From positions 136,914,351 through 136,978,350 of the forward strand of contig CP136062.1 in the NCBI GenBank assembly GCA_032622095.1: DNA of 64,000 nucleotides, written 5' to 3'. Below are positions 1 through 11,160 of this stretch, in pieces. How positions within the stretch are numbered: the stretch's first letter is position 1; every line of letters starts with the position of its first letter. The notes beneath the pieces were generated by a model. That model saw only the letters and a list, made by a program, of their open reading frames with translations. It did no database searches and was not told the DNA's origin. The stretch is from Siphonodentalium dalli (lineage: Eukaryota; Mollusca; Scaphopoda; Gadilida; Siphonodentaliidae). The position numbers and the translations under genes were made by a program.

Positions 1-165
1 TAACTTTTCAGGATTTAGTCGGAAATATGGCTTGTTGCCATTCACCGGAAAGCTCTCGGGGAGAGCTTTCCGGTGAATGGCAACAAGCCATATTTCCGAC
101 TAAATCCTGAAATGTTACCCATAATTCTGCTGTGGTTAAGGAGTCGATTACTTAGGGCATTACTG
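1..165. mobile_element. Mariner-like MITE, cut by window edge
   Basis: Nearly perfect inverted repeat centred near base 60. The right end reads GGGCATTACTG followed by TA. The same sequence recurs at 6540, 9353, 30574, 31373, 32120 and 36134 with CAGTAATG ends and TA flanks. TA target sites plus this terminus suggest a Tc1/mariner-type non-autonomous element. The left end lies outside the window. It sits in an intron of the zinc-finger gene. Confidence 0.7.
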
Positions 166-213
166 TATCATTGACACATTTTTAACTGAGATTCAGATGC
201 AACATGTCACATG

Positions 214-664
214 TTTAAAGATGCATTATCTGAATTAATGCTCCTAAATTACTATATTTCTTTGGCTTCGGGGGTAAAAGGTATTTGATTCAAGTCGAGG
301 AACCCACCCATCAAAGCTCAGAGTGATCAGATATTGATTGTTGAAGTTTGTTATTTCTCGAGATGTGCAATTATTTGTGGCCCAGAAAGACATTGTCAAA
401 CAGACAGTCTCAGACAAAATTGCGGATGAAGACTGATAACTCTAAAATCAAGTGGTAATATAGCAAATTTTTGAGATTCTCAAGTGATTACACAGCCATA
501 TTTCCTTGAACAAAATATTGATAAATAACACGTTTGGGAAATTTGATACCATAGTTGACAGTGGTTAGCATTATTTTGTTTCCAATTCTGATAACTAAAG
601 CGTATTTTGAAGAAATATTGTTATTGTATCTTGATGGGACCATCTGATCGGATTGAGGCTTTAA
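214..664. mobile_element. TTAA-flanked MITE, AAGATGCAT family
   Basis: Flanked by TTAA at both ends; begins TTAAAGATGCAT. The interior matches copies at 39458-39904 and 18260-19036 (same CTTCGGGGGTAA, GAACCCACCCATCAAAG and ATCGGATTGAG segments). TTAA target duplications are typical of piggyBac-like elements. Intronic. The 61-codon reading frame inside is not a gene. Confidence 0.6.
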
Positions 665-1033
665 TAAGCTCATTAGCCCCAGTGGACATTCATAATAATA
701 TATTGCAAATAATTTTTATTTTTCTCCAGTACTGAAGAGTTTACATAACACATACATGTAGACGTATACACATCAAATTACTAATAACAGAGTTACAGAG
801 ATAATATATGTTGTATACATGTATGTGGTATGCTAATATCAATGTTCAAAGTAGTCCTTGAACCTCTTTCATTGGTGCAATTTTGATGCCTCGTTTAAGC
901 TCGTTAATATGGACGGACCTCAACAATTAAACCTCTTTCCACTTAAACACCCTTTCATTTGTCTAGCCGTCTGTAGGCACTTTATGCATAATGCAATAAC
1001 TCAAACATTTTCTATCCAATCGATTCTTTTCAG
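665..1033 (+). other. Intron sequence before the zinc-finger exon
   Basis: No feature is recognised except the splice acceptor: a pyrimidine-rich stretch ending TTTTCAG at 1027-1033. An open frame runs through from 858, but the part before 1034 has no finger and reads like intron, so I do not treat ATG 858 as the start. Confidence 0.6.
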
Positions 1034-4000
1034 ATGCAGTGTTTGTGGGAAAAGATCTAATTGGAAGTGGGATGTTAAGAAACATATACGACTGATCCAC
1101 AGTGGAAGAGGAAAGGTCATCGTTATGTCACATGATGAGGCGAGAGCGACACTTGCTAAAGATTGCCCATCAGTTGAAGTTCCAAAGAAACAAGTTGGTG
1201 TTTCGGTAACTCCAGTTAAGAAAACGACCATAGCTGACGTCAATGGTGGAAAGATTCGAAGACTCAAGTGCTCTTGTTGTCCGTATCGGAGCAATTGGCG
1301 AGCTGACATTAATCGTCATTTGAGGATGCGCCATCCCGGATTGAAACCAAAAGTTATCATATTGGACCTTAATTTTGCGAAACAAACTGTAGTGGAATAT
1401 GAGAGAATTCAGCGGAAATTCAAGGGTATCATTCCGGCCGATGTTGTTATTACGCCCCGGGCTCTTCCGTCTGAAGGCGGAGACACAAAACAGGGATTGT
1501 TGACTGACATTAAAGTAGAGCCAATGGATGTAGATGAATTAGTTGATAGTTCTGCTTTGGCACCATCTTCAAATTCTAATTCTGTGTTGAAATATGGGGA
1601 TGTTGAGTTTGTCAGACCTAAAGATCCTGTTCCATCACCAAATCCATTGAATTCTCTTAATAAAACGTGGCAGTGTACCATATGTCTGTGGTCTAACAAG
1701 GACAAAGATTTAGTGAATAAGCATCTAGAGAGTATACATAAACAGAAGGCATTTGCCTGTTTAACATGCGACTTTGTGGCATCTCATCGTAGTCCATTGT
1801 ATCGTCATATCAGAAAAGCTCACGGCAAAGACATAGATGTTCATCAAGTCACCAAAAGCTACGCAAAATATGTTACAGTAAAGGGGAGAAACTCAAGCCC
1901 TAAGGTTTCATCAAGTATGTCTGCTTCTTCGCCACAAAGAGGTGGGAATGCCAATCAGAAAAGTGCTGCCTCTGGGCTCTCTACGCCTGAGAAAACTAAG
2001 AAGCCTCTGCAGCTAAATGTGACAAAATTCCCGCCGAATTTCACTGAGATCTACCTGTGTGAAGACTGCCACTTCCAGTCAACATGGCGATCATGTGTTC
2101 AGCGTCATCTAAGGGAAAAACACGGGACATCTGAATACAGTAAATGCCTGAGAATAACAAAGGTCGATGGTCGACTCAAAGCTGAAAGAACTGTCATATC
2201 CCCAGCCATAAATAAAAAGTCACCTCTTATTGTGCTGCCAGAAATCGACAAGAGTCTTTCACCCATGGAAGAAAATAATCAACAAGAGGCAGCATCGGCA
2301 CACAAAAATAAGCTGGAAAAATCAAAAAGATACAAGTGCAAGACTTGTCCATATAAAACATCAAAAAGAAAACTACTAGAGCTTCATTCTGCTTATCATA
2401 AAGCCAGTGGTCCAAATAAACTCAAGTGTCTCTATTGTCCGTATTATGTGACTGTAGCTCGGTTGCTACGGCAACACATGGAGGTGCATCCAGAGTATCA
2501 GGCGCAGAATCCGCAGCGTCCGAATGATACGGAGAATGACCCTACATTGCCAGAATTTGACGCAGCCACCAAGAAGTTCAATTGTGAAAAATGTCCATAC
2601 ACAACTAACTCAAAGAACGATTTCTTGTACCATAAGCAATTTCATCGACCACGCCAGAACACTCTATTTAGATGTGATCATTGTGACTACAGTGTCAATT
2701 ACAAGCGCCTTCTCAAACAACATGAACGTCTGCACAGTGTGGCTAATAATAGAAGTAAGAAGACACCTAAGCCTGTGTATGCATCACCGGCTAAATCGGA
2801 CTTGTCTGAGGCTTCGATTATATTCGACACAGTTGAGCTGGCTTCAATAAAGCAGAAGCTTATTTCTTCCAAAATCACTCGTTGTATCTCACAAAGCCCA
2901 GGACTCTCTCCAATGAAGATAGCAACACAATGTTCAGTTGGAAATAAACCAGGATATGTTATGAAAAATGGTGTTTATAAAAAGGTGTTGAAGTGTAAGA
3001 AGTGTCCATACACGAATATTCGAGGACAGAATGTGAAATTACATGAACTGATGCACGGGCCAAGAAAGTCTGATCATCCTTTGTTAAAATGTCTACATTG
3101 TGATTATTTTGTTGGTGCAAAGGGTCTACTGTCCCATCACATGAAAGTTCATCAGAAAGAATATTCGATAGATGCGGCAGAGGAAATAACCTTTGAACTT
3201 GAGAAGAAAGAAGGCATCCGAGTCAATTTTGATGACAGAAATGGTGGTGAAATTGATGTACTACCTGAGCATAGAGTAGACGCGTTAATGGATATAGCAT
3301 GTTTCAAAAAATATTGTTGCGAGAAATGTCCTTATGCAAGCTCTAAAAGGTCCCATTTTGAACGACACGTGGAACTCCATGGAAGTCGACAACGGTATAC
3401 ATGTGACTATTGTGACTACAGTGTAGCGTTTAAGAATCTGCAGACACAACACCAAAAGCTTCATATGACGCCTAATCAGAACTTACTGCTGGCTCAATCT
3501 ATATCAAATCTACAACAGCTTCCGGAAGTGCCAGCCGATGTTGCCTTGGCAACAACAATTCCACCGATTGACTCTACGGATCCAGTGACAGTTAGTTTGA
3601 CTCATGATCATCTTGATTTGTATGAGAACAATGCCGTTTTATGTGATCCTGATTCGAAGAAGCTTTATCGCTGTGACAGATGTCCGTATGCTAATGTTCG
3701 TCGGGATCATCTACTAGCACACCTTAAATTCCACATGATCCGTAGTGAGTTAGCGTGTCCGTATTGTGACTATAGTGCCTCTAAACAGAACCTACTAGTC
3801 CAACACATCCGTGTCCACTTCTGTCCTTTACCAGAGCTATCGGAGTGGTTGACCCAGAACGGCCAGATTGATCGCACGAAGCAAAGCAAAGACATATCGG
3901 AGTTTGTTACCTTGGTTCAGAGGATTAAGGATGGGACTCATGGTAAGGACCCTGCCGATTCGCAGCATGTTGAGTGTGATAACGATAGTTTGGATGGTGA

Positions 4001-4124
4001 TGCTTTGAGGACTAATTCAGTTAGCAGTGATGAGTATATGTGTCAGTACTGTGATCGGCTCTTTGCGGAATCGGACCAGTTGGTACGACACGAGATGCAG
4101 CATCTTATTGGAGACTACTATCAG
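1034..4124 (+). CDS. Polydactyl C2H2 zinc-finger protein, internal exon (16 fingers)
   Basis: Large internal exon encoding 16 C2H2 fingers of the form C-x2-C-x12-H-x3/4-H. The first starts at 1035 (CSVC) and the last at 4041 (CQYC). Most occur in pairs whose first member reads CxxCPY and second CxxCDY, a style seen in REST- and hunchback-like proteins, so nuclear DNA binding is likely. Spacing between pairs varies and TGEKP-type linkers are absent, so this is not a KRAB/Kruppel array. A sumoylation-like IKVE motif lies at 1509-1520. The acceptor is TTTTCAG at 1027-1033 and the donor is CAG/GTAACA at 4124. Upstream exons are outside the window, so the N-terminus is missing. The exon ends in phase 0 and joins 6890 without breaking frame. 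Identity as a REST orthologue is only a suggestion. Confidence 0.85.
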
Positions 4125-4189
4125 GTAACATATATAAGATGATGCCAAATAGAAAATTGATAGATAATTTGGTTAATTTTGGTGTAACA

Positions 4190-5012
4190 TTTTTATACGC
4201 CCTTTTGAAAAAAAGGCCGTATTATAGTATTGGTCCGTCCGTCCGGGCGGGCGGGCGTCCGTCCGTTAACCTGTTGTCCGGATGGTAACTTTAGTTAGAG
4301 TGAACCAAAATTTGTAAAATTTGGTATGTGGGTTTATTAGCCGAAAAGTAAGTTCAAGTTCGAATTTGGGTTCCGCCCGCCAATTTTCACCGTAGTTATG
4401 CCCCTTATTTAACGTTTTTTGACTTAGAAAATCCTTGAAATTTGTTGTCCGGATGATAACTTTAGTATAGTTTATCGGAATGAATCCAAATTTGGTATAT
4501 TACTTTCTCCCACCAAAACACAGGTCAAGTTTTTCTTATGTTTTTTGGTTTCTGGATGATAACTCGATTTTGGAATGTTTATACGCAAAACCCGTAATTT
4601 TTGCGAGAGTTATGGCCCCTTTTTTTATGTAATTTGACTTAGAAAATCCCTGAAATTTGTTGTCCGGATGATAACTTTATCTAGAGTGAACCGATTTCAA
4701 TCAAATTTGGTATGTGGGTTTATTAGGAGAAAAGACAGCTCAAGTTCGAATTTGGGTTCCGTCCACCAATTTTCACCGGAGTTGTACCCCTTATTTGACG
4801 TAATTTGACTTAGAAAATCCCTGAAATTTGTTGTCCGGATGATAACTTTACTAGAGCTTATCGGATTCAATGATAATTTGGTATATTACTTTCTCCCACC
4901 AAAACACAGGTCAAGTTCAAATTTGAGTTGCGTCCGCCAATTTTTACCAGAGATATGCCCCTTTTTTCCCCAGAGAGGGCGTATTTTGCACGCCCAGCGT
5001 AGCTCTTGTTGC
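4190..5012 (-). mobile_element. Helentron/HINE-like element with tandem core
   Basis: Read on the minus strand it begins AACAAGAGCTACGC, then carries about four degenerate units around GGATGATAACTTTA and AATTTGGTAT. A GC-rich tract follows (CCGTCCGTCCGGGCGGGCGG on the plus strand near 4235), and it ends in a small hairpin, GGCCTTTT..AAAAGGGCG. This layout (5' terminus, tandem core, simple repeat, 3' hairpin) resembles HINE elements of bivalves and Drosophila DINE-1. It lies in the intron between the two zinc-finger exons. The class is inferred from structure only. Confidence 0.5.
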
Positions 5013-5046
5013 TCATGAGCCTGCATTTGCAGCTTTTCTGTAGTTT

Positions 5047-5120
5047 TTAACCCTTTCAGTGCTAATGATTAAGGAAATATGGATTGATACAAAAATCGGA
5101 CTTTGCACTGAAAGGGTTAA
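5047..5120. mobile_element. Short TTAA-flanked MITE (CCCTTTCAGTGC ends)
   Basis: A 74-bp unit with TTAA at each end and inverted termini CCCTTTCAGTGC / GCACTGAAAGGG. It is a minimal version of the 10139-10438 element, sharing GATACAAAAATCGGACTT. Intronic. Confidence 0.65.
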
Positions 5121-5206
5121 AAAAGTGGTCATAAATCAAATGTAATAGCATGTCACAATGTGATTTTATTTGACTCTTTTTATATATTTACTGTTTCATC
5201 ACATAA

Positions 5207-6110
5207 TAGTGTTGAAATTACTATGGTATTTTGTAGTCGCCGGCTCTTAGTCGAATATTAGCTGACTAGTCGACACCTACAATATATGGAAATATCAAAA
5301 TCTCACATAGGATTATCAAATTATTTTCTTACACATCAAGGATTTGCCCATTTCAATTTGTTTAGAATGCAAATTTTCACAGCTATTTGTCATCATAAAT
5401 TTATTAAAACATGCATATTTATCATTATATTTATCAATGTTGACAGCCTAATTGCAGGCAAGTATCTGACATGAACATCAATCATATATAATATTGGGGT
5501 AATCTTCAGTGTTCCCGACAAAGTGATGGAGAGACTTCGAAATAGCTGGATGCAAGAAGCTTCCTAACTTCGAGCACACGCACAGTCTATTTTTCATTCG
5601 ATGATATCACAACTGCGCATATATACATGGTTCTATACAGGGGTAACATTTTACATAATGTTCAGCGAGTATTCCGATATACCATGTAACCGTTGGTCTA
5701 CTTTATGGGGTGTTTGGGTTATATGACAATGTTTAGAGATCTGACTGATATATTGTCATAATCCAGCACAATATAAACATATACCAGCACCCAGTCAGGA
5801 TTGAGTGAACACGTGGTCACATCAGAATTAGTTTGATCTTGTTTCAGTCACCATGTCATAAAAAAATCATAACATTTCTATTGCAACGTCTTACATAGAA
5901 TGTTGCAGATCAAAGACTTTGAATATGTGAATGTGTACAATAACTCTGCCGATGTGACATAGCTGAACAATGATTGTTCCAATGAGACATCAAAAGTATC
6001 CCGCTTGTCCGACAGATAACAATTTCTGGAAAATATGGGGATTAGTTGATTATAGGAGATTGTCAATTGATTATTGCCAAAATTCTAGTTGACTAATCGT
6101 TTCAACACTG
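5207..6110. mobile_element. hAT-like non-autonomous element
   Basis: Termini TAGTGTTGAAAT and ATTAGT..TTCAACACTG are inverted repeats close to the CAGTGTTGAAACGATTAGTC style of hAT ends. Flanking octamers TCACATAA (5199-5206) and TGGCATAA (6111-6118) agree at 6 of 8 positions, consistent with an old 8-bp target duplication. No transposase reading frame is visible. Confidence 0.45.
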
Positions 6111-6118
6111 TGGCATAA

Positions 6119-6539
6119 ACAAACTTTTAATTACATGTGGGCATCAGTCTGATGCATCTACAGCCTTTGAATGAAGTTAAAAAGTTACAAGATTGGTCCT
6201 TGGAAAAATTATATTGCTGTTTATATTATACCAAAAATTTTACTTTACCTTTGAAAGAGGAGTTGTGAATGCAGAGAAGGTTACAAATACTACAGAGATG
6301 TTACAATTGTATAAAAAAAACTCATGTGCATGAAATGTTCTCCAGCTAAAGAATACAGGGACATGCCTAAAGGTTTATTCACCCTTGATCGAGAACAAAA
6401 TCTGAATTCTCAGCTATCTAACTGATGGGGAAAATAACAAATTTCCTACTCAGAAAATTTTCAGCTGCTGTTTTGTCAGTTAGAAATTTGGCAGAAAGTA
6501 TATGAATACTTTTGACCTAAAAACCACCTATTCTACATA
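6119..6539 (+). other. Intron sequence, nothing recognised
   Basis: AT-rich intron between hAT-like and mariner-like insertions. No open frame, RNA gene or repeat was recognised. Confidence 0.5.
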
Positions 6540-6752
6540 CAGTAATGGCCTAAATAATCGACTCCTTATCCACAGCAGAATTATGGGTAATTTTTCAGGA
6601 TATAGTCGGAAATATGGCTTGTTGCCATTCATCGGAAAGCTCTCACTGAGAGCTTTCTGATGAATGGCAACAAGCCATATTTCCGACTATATCCTGAAAA
6701 ATTACCCATAATTCTACTGTGGTTAAGGAATCAATTATTTAGGCCATTACTG
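6540..6752. mobile_element. Mariner-like MITE, complete copy
   Basis: Starts CAGTAATGGCC and ends GGCCATTACTG, with TA on both sides (6538-6539 and 6753-6754). The central part is a long hairpin with GAAAGCTCTCACTGAGAGCTTTC at its tip. Best-preserved copy in the window. Located 137 bp upstream of the last zinc-finger exon, so it is intronic. Confidence 0.75.
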
Positions 6753-6889
6753 TACTTATTTTCCATCCTAAAATTTTCAACTTTTTATCCCATATCAAAT
6801 TTATAACTGTTGAAAAGTATGTCCCGTCACAATGTCCCGCTTGTCGAAGTAAGAACTTTTACTGATGTTAAACTTATCTGTTCTTTCAG

Positions 6890-8731
6890 TATCAGAGATT
6901 GAGTGCAGAGCACTGCCAGAAAAATTCCGAACAAATCCTTCCCAACGGGCAGTCAGAAGTGAGCGAGGAAGAGGAGGTGCAGGAGTACCTCAGCGTTCCT
7001 GTCAGGATCAAAGATGAGCCCCCAGAGGATGGACTATATGGTATACTCCCTCCCGAGGAGGTCCCGGAGCCTCTAATCAGTGATGAACCAGAGACTGTTC
7101 CCGGGCAACTGTCAGGAGATGGGAATGACTGTGAAATGCGAACTGAGGATGATCTCCAACAGTCCAGTAGCCCTGGTGAAACTGAAGAGCGTGTGGCAAA
7201 TTCAGACAATGATAAGCTTAATGGACTCCTGACGACGCAGACTGATAGTGAATCTGTGAGAGAAAGCGAGGAGCCAGTCACTACTCATTCCATTTTTGAG
7301 AAGTCAGGAAGTAAGAAACCAGTTGTCTCGGATGCTGTTAGTGAGTCTTTAGAAGGAACCAAGAAACCAGTTACTTCTGATGATATTAGTAAGACCATAG
7401 GGGAAAGTGAGGAACCGGTCAATACTGAATCTATTAGTGAGTCTGTAAAAGGAACCAAGGAACCAGTCACTTCTGATGTTAGTAAGACCATAGGAGAAAG
7501 TGAGGAACCGGTCAATACTGAATCTATTAGTGAGTCTGTAGAAGGAACCAAGGAACCAGTCACTTCTGATGTTAGTAAGACCATAGGAGAAAGTGAGGAA
7601 CCGGTCAATACTGAATCTATTAGTGAGTCTGTAGAAGGAACCAAGGAACCAGTCACTTCTGATGTTAGTAAGACCATAGGAGAAAGTGAGGAACCGGTCA
7701 ATACTGAATCTATTAGTGAGTCTGTAGAAGGAACCAAGGAACCAGTCATTTCTGATGTTATTAAGACCATAGGAGAAAGTGAGGAACCGGTCAATACTGA
7801 ATCTATTAGTGAGTCTGCCGATGAAAGCAAGGAACTAGTCACTTCTGATGATGTTAGTAAGACCATAGGAGAAAGTGAGGAACTGGTCAATACTGAATCT
7901 ATTAGTGAGTCTGCAGACGAAATCAAGGAACCTGTCACTTCTGATGAAGTTTGTAAGACCAAAGGAGAAAGTGAGGAACCTGTCAATACTGATACTATTA
8001 GTGAGTCTGTGGAAGGAAGCAAGGAACTAGTCGCTACTGATTCTGCTATGGAGTCTGCAGTGGAAAGTGAGCAACCAGTCACAACTGGTGATGTTAGTAA
8101 GTCCATTGGAAATAGCGAGGAACTAGTCAATACTGTTACAGATGATGGTTCTCAGCAGCCAACCAGTCGAGAATCTGGCTCTGAATTTAAATCAACAATG
8201 GACGATGTGGCAACACCTGAAGAAAAAGTAGAGGGTGCTCAGAAAGAAGAAATTGTGGAGGCTCCTGACACTGAAGACAAGAGAATCACAAACGAGCTTG
8301 TCACCAATGACGATATCGAACAAAATGAACTGAAGGATAAAAATGAGACCGATTGTGAGAAAGAAAAAACTATTGTTTACGAGGAAGGCGATAACGCTTC
8401 AGAGCAGCCAATGGAGTGTCAAGAAACCTGTTCTGATGATTCGTTGCCTCCCAGTGACACATTTTCTACGGTTAACATGGAAGCAGATACCGCAATGGAC
8501 ACTGATGATGGGCTAGCTGGCTCTGAAATGAGAATAAGCCCAGTTTCCTCCAGTGTGAAAAGTCCTCTGAACACTTGTGAGAGTGGAGAAGAGGTTCAGT
8601 CAGAGGATTGTGGGAGTGTGGAAAGCATGGAACAAATGGAGAGTGATGTTGTTGATGATGTTCTTCCGGAATCTCCTCGGCCTGGAGATATCCAGGTGGA
8701 CGCTGAAATCTCATTCAAATCACCAGGCTGA
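6890..8731 (+). CDS. Zinc-finger protein, last exon: acidic repeat tail
   Basis: Joins the finger exon at 4124 in phase 0 (acceptor TTCTTTCAG, exon starting TAT CAG AGA) and adds 613 residues before the TGA at 8729-8731. The segment is strongly acidic and rich in Ser, Glu, Thr and Val, with no finger, membrane span or signal peptide. A sumoylation-like IKDE motif lies at 7007-7018. From about 7295 to 8095 it consists of tandem 31-residue units built around ESEEPVNTESISESV and KEPVTSDV, each made of two related halves. Downstream comes a second acidic, low-complexity stretch. Such tails often act as flexible interaction or transactivation regions, but that is inference. With the finger exon the visible protein has about 1,643 residues. 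The opposite strand is open across the repeats only because of the repeat composition. Confidence 0.8.
   Translation, partial: YQRLSAEHCQKNSEQILPNGQSEVSEEEEVQEYLSVPVRIKDEPPEDGLYGILPPEEVPEPLISDEPETVPGQLSGDGNDCEMRTEDDLQQSSSPGETEERVANSDNDKLNGLLTTQTDSESVRESEEPVTTHSIFEKSGSKKPVVSDAVSESLEGTKKPVTSDDISKTIGESEEPVNTESISESVKGTKEPVTSDVSKTIGESEEPVNTESISESVEGTKEPVTSDVSKTIGESEEPVNTESISESVEGTKEPVTSDVSKTIGESEEPVNTESISESVEGTKEPVISDVIKTIGESEEPVNTESISESADESKELVTSDDVSKTIGESEELVNTESISESADEIKEPVTSDEVCKTKGESEEPVNTDTISESVEGSKELVATDSAMESAVESEQPVTTGDVSKSIGNSEELVNTVTDDGSQQPTSRESGSEFKSTMDDVATPEEKVEGAQKEEIVEAPDTEDKRITNELVTNDDIEQNELKDKNETDCEKEKTIVYEEGDNASEQPMECQETCSDDSLPPSDTFSTVNMEADTAMDTDDGLAGSEMRISPVSSSVKSPLNTCESGEEVQSEDCGSVESMEQMESDVVDDVLPESPRPGDIQVDAEISFKSPG
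7295..8095 (+). repeat. 93-bp in-frame tandem repeat (about 8 units)
   Basis: Unit landmarks AGTAAGACCATAGG fall at 7388, 7481, 7574 and 7667, exactly 93 bp apart, and continue with small changes to about 8095. The three central units are nearly identical at DNA level, including silent positions, so they expanded or were homogenised recently. Outer units are diverged, as expected for growth by unequal exchange. The array encodes the 31-residue repeats of the zinc-finger protein tail. Confidence 0.9.
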
Positions 8732-8993
8732 TGAATGACTGGTACCAAGACTGAATGCAGTACATGTGAAATCCTTGGGACCATTTCCTAAACGTGCTCT
8801 ATATAGGTTACTTTTTTATAGAAATATACGGATGAAGATATATATGTATGAGTTTAGACAATTTTTCATTACATATTATTGTGTATTTGTGATATTATTT
8901 GCATAGAACAAGATCCGTTTCAAATTCTGATAGATCCAATTAAATTTTGGATGAAGGGGTCAATATCACCAAACAATTTGGGTAAACATTGGA
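8732..8993 (+). other. 3' untranslated region of the zinc-finger gene
   Basis: Follows the TGA. No AATAAA is seen before the next transposon. The nearest hexamer is ATTAAA at 8939-8944, a plausible polyadenylation signal. The transcript end is otherwise unmarked. Confidence 0.4.
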
Positions 8994-9224
8994 CCCTTTG
9001 AGTGCCAGGTCGATTTTTGTATCAACCCATATACCCTGTGCCAATGCAATCTCTTATATATGCGAGTCGACCATAGGTCGCCTCGAATAAATAAGAGAAT
9101 GCATTGGCCTATAATTTTTTTTTTTTACAATTTTTTACAATTTTAATAATTTATTCTTATATTCTTTAACAGACTTATTTTGTAGGTTTAGGGCCGATGA
9201 GATCGGCCCCTGGCACTCAAAGGG
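8994..9224. mobile_element. Hairpin MITE, CCCTTTGAGTGCCAGG ends
   Basis: About 231 bp with inverted ends CCCTTTGAGTGCCAGG. It contains a TCTCTTATATATGCGAG hairpin module, a T-tract and GGCCGATGAGATCGGCC. The same element occurs in opposite orientation at 11845-12081, where the TTAA flanks survive; here they are degraded. Confidence 0.65.
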
Positions 9225-9352
9225 TCAGACATTATGACTTCTCCCTGATAACAGTCCACTTCTCACTAATTATCAAATAAAGAGAAGTGACTTCTCTCAA
9301 TTTTAAACTTATAGGCTGGTCCCTGATCGATAATATGAATGTAAATTTCATA

Positions 9353-9560
9353 TAGTAATGCCCTAAGTAATCGACTCCTTAACCACAGCAGAATTATGGG
9401 TAACTTTTCAGGATTTAGTCAGAATTATGGCTTCTTGCCATTCATCAGAAAGCTCGAGAGCTTTCCGATGAATGGCAACAAGCCATATTTCCGACTAAAT
9501 CCTGAAAGGTTACCCATAATTCTGCTGTGGTTAAGGAGTCTATTACTTAGGGCATTACCG
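9353..9560. mobile_element. Mariner-like MITE copy
   Basis: Ends TAGTAATGCCC and GGGCATTACCG with TA on both sides; hairpin core as in the 6540 copy. The 70-codon frame within is an artefact of the element. Confidence 0.7.
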
Positions 9561-10138
9561 TATAGCCAACCTCAGTATTTTTTGAATACTGTTCCCACTT
9601 TTAGCTGAAAGCTGACGGTGTATCTTTCACCACATTCTGAAAATCTTTACCCATTCCTTTTTTGGTCAGTGTGACCCCTTTATATAATAAGCATTTGAAA
9701 TAAAAAAGGACATATTAAATATTCGACACGCAATGGAAAGATCTTGTTTAAGTTATTTTGGACCGATTTTCCTTTGAAATTTAAGTTAAATTTTGAAGCT
9801 AAAAGATTTCCTGTTTATAATAATGTTTTTGATTGTTTGCTAAAAATGTATCACAAATATTGCATTCCCAATCTCACTATAATTTGATTTGGTCCAGTCT
9901 TGTGGGTCGGTTGAACTGTCAGCATTTGTTTTCCATTCAGTGGATGTACACATATTCTCAAAATAAATATCTTCCCCACGATGACACCCATGTATACCTA
10001 CATATTGTCACATTAATGTATTGTTGTTTGACATTGTCCAAATATGGTACTACTCTATCGTTTCTCAATCTCGAACATTCATCAGAGTCTATCCCCCAGA
10101 TACACAATCTTTGTACCTCTCATTGCTGAAAAATATAT
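9561..10138. other. Intergenic, nothing recognised
   Basis: AT-rich sequence between MITEs. Overlapping short frames near 9833-10233 have no recognisable domain. Confidence 0.4.
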
Positions 10139-10438
10139 TTAACCCTTTCAGTGCCAAGTCCAATTTTTGTATCAACCCATATTTCCTTGATCATTTTTTC
10201 AAATTTATTGATTATAATAATGTGATACATTGATGGAAAGAGCTCAAAGAGCTCTTTCCATCAATGTATCACATTATTATAATCAGTAAATTTGAAAAAT
10301 GATCAAGGAAATAATATCTAAGATCTTTCCATCAATGTATCACATCAATGTATCACATTATTATAATCAATAAATTTGAAAAATGATCAAGGAAATATGG
10401 GTTGATACAAAAATCGGACTTGGCACTGAAAGGGTTAA
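10139..10438. mobile_element. TTAA-flanked hairpin MITE with duplicated arm
   Basis: TTAA at both ends, termini CCCTTTCAGTGCC / GGCACTGAAAGGG. Inside, an arm (TCAAATTTATTGATTATAAT...CATTGATGGAAAGAGCTC) folds on its complement around GAGCTCAAAGAGCTC, followed by an extra partial repeat of the right arm (10323-10400). Longer relative of the 5047 element. Confidence 0.7.
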
Positions 10439-10711
10439 TGGGTTCTTATTTTGAGATCATGTGTACATCACTGAATACCAAACACCTGATGCATATGCTC
10501 TTTTGTTCATTTATTATTGCTATGAATTTTTCATCTTTTGTTTGAGAATGTTTATAATTTTTCTGATTTTACAATTAACTTTGTAGGGTTAAGAGTACTG
10601 AAGGATCATCAAGATCCATTATCACAAGGCAATGTCCGTTTTTCTTCTGATCTTCAGACTGAATATTTCCATACCTAAAACTCCCTATAATGAGCACTTT
10701 GGTAGCCTGCT

Positions 10712-11160
10712 TTAACCCTTTTATGACGGGAGCTGTGCTTGTTCAGCATTAAATATCCTGTGCCAGTGCATTCTCTTATATATGTGAGTCTCCCATAGGG
10801 AGCCTCACATATATAAGAGAACGCACTGGCTTACAAGGTCAAAGTATATACATGTATTAATAGGCCAATGCATTCTCTTATATGTGCAAGGTTCCCTATG
10901 GGGGACTGGTATATATAAGAGAATGCATTGGCACAGGGTTTTCACAGAATTTCATGAAGCTCCATTCATGGAAGGGTTAAATGCCTGAGCCTTGCATATA
11001 TAAGAGAATCCACTTTCTTACAATATCAAGGTAAATATTATTAACCAAAGCATTCTCTTATATATGCGAGACGCCCTATGGGCCACTCACACATATAAGA
11101 GAATGCATTGGCACAGGGTTTTCACAAAATTTCAGGAAGCTCCAGTCATGAAAGGGTTAA
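10712..11160. mobile_element. Two adjoining TTAA MITEs of the CATGAxxGG family
   Basis: The first unit, 10712-10980, has TTAA ends and carries two hairpin modules of the TTCTCTTATATATGYGAG type. A truncated second copy (10981-11160) follows and ends CATGAAAGGGTTAA. Shared segments: GGGAGCTGTGCT at the left end, TTTCA(T/G)GAAGCTCC at the right. Confidence 0.6.

Noticed and set aside
858-1033. N-terminal extension of the zinc-finger protein from ATG 858
   Set aside because: A strong acceptor at 1033 directly precedes the first finger, and the upstream 58 codons have no domain character; treated as intron.
7285-8130. 281-codon open frame on the minus strand
   Set aside because: It is antisense to the 93-bp repeat array; openness follows from the repeated codons.
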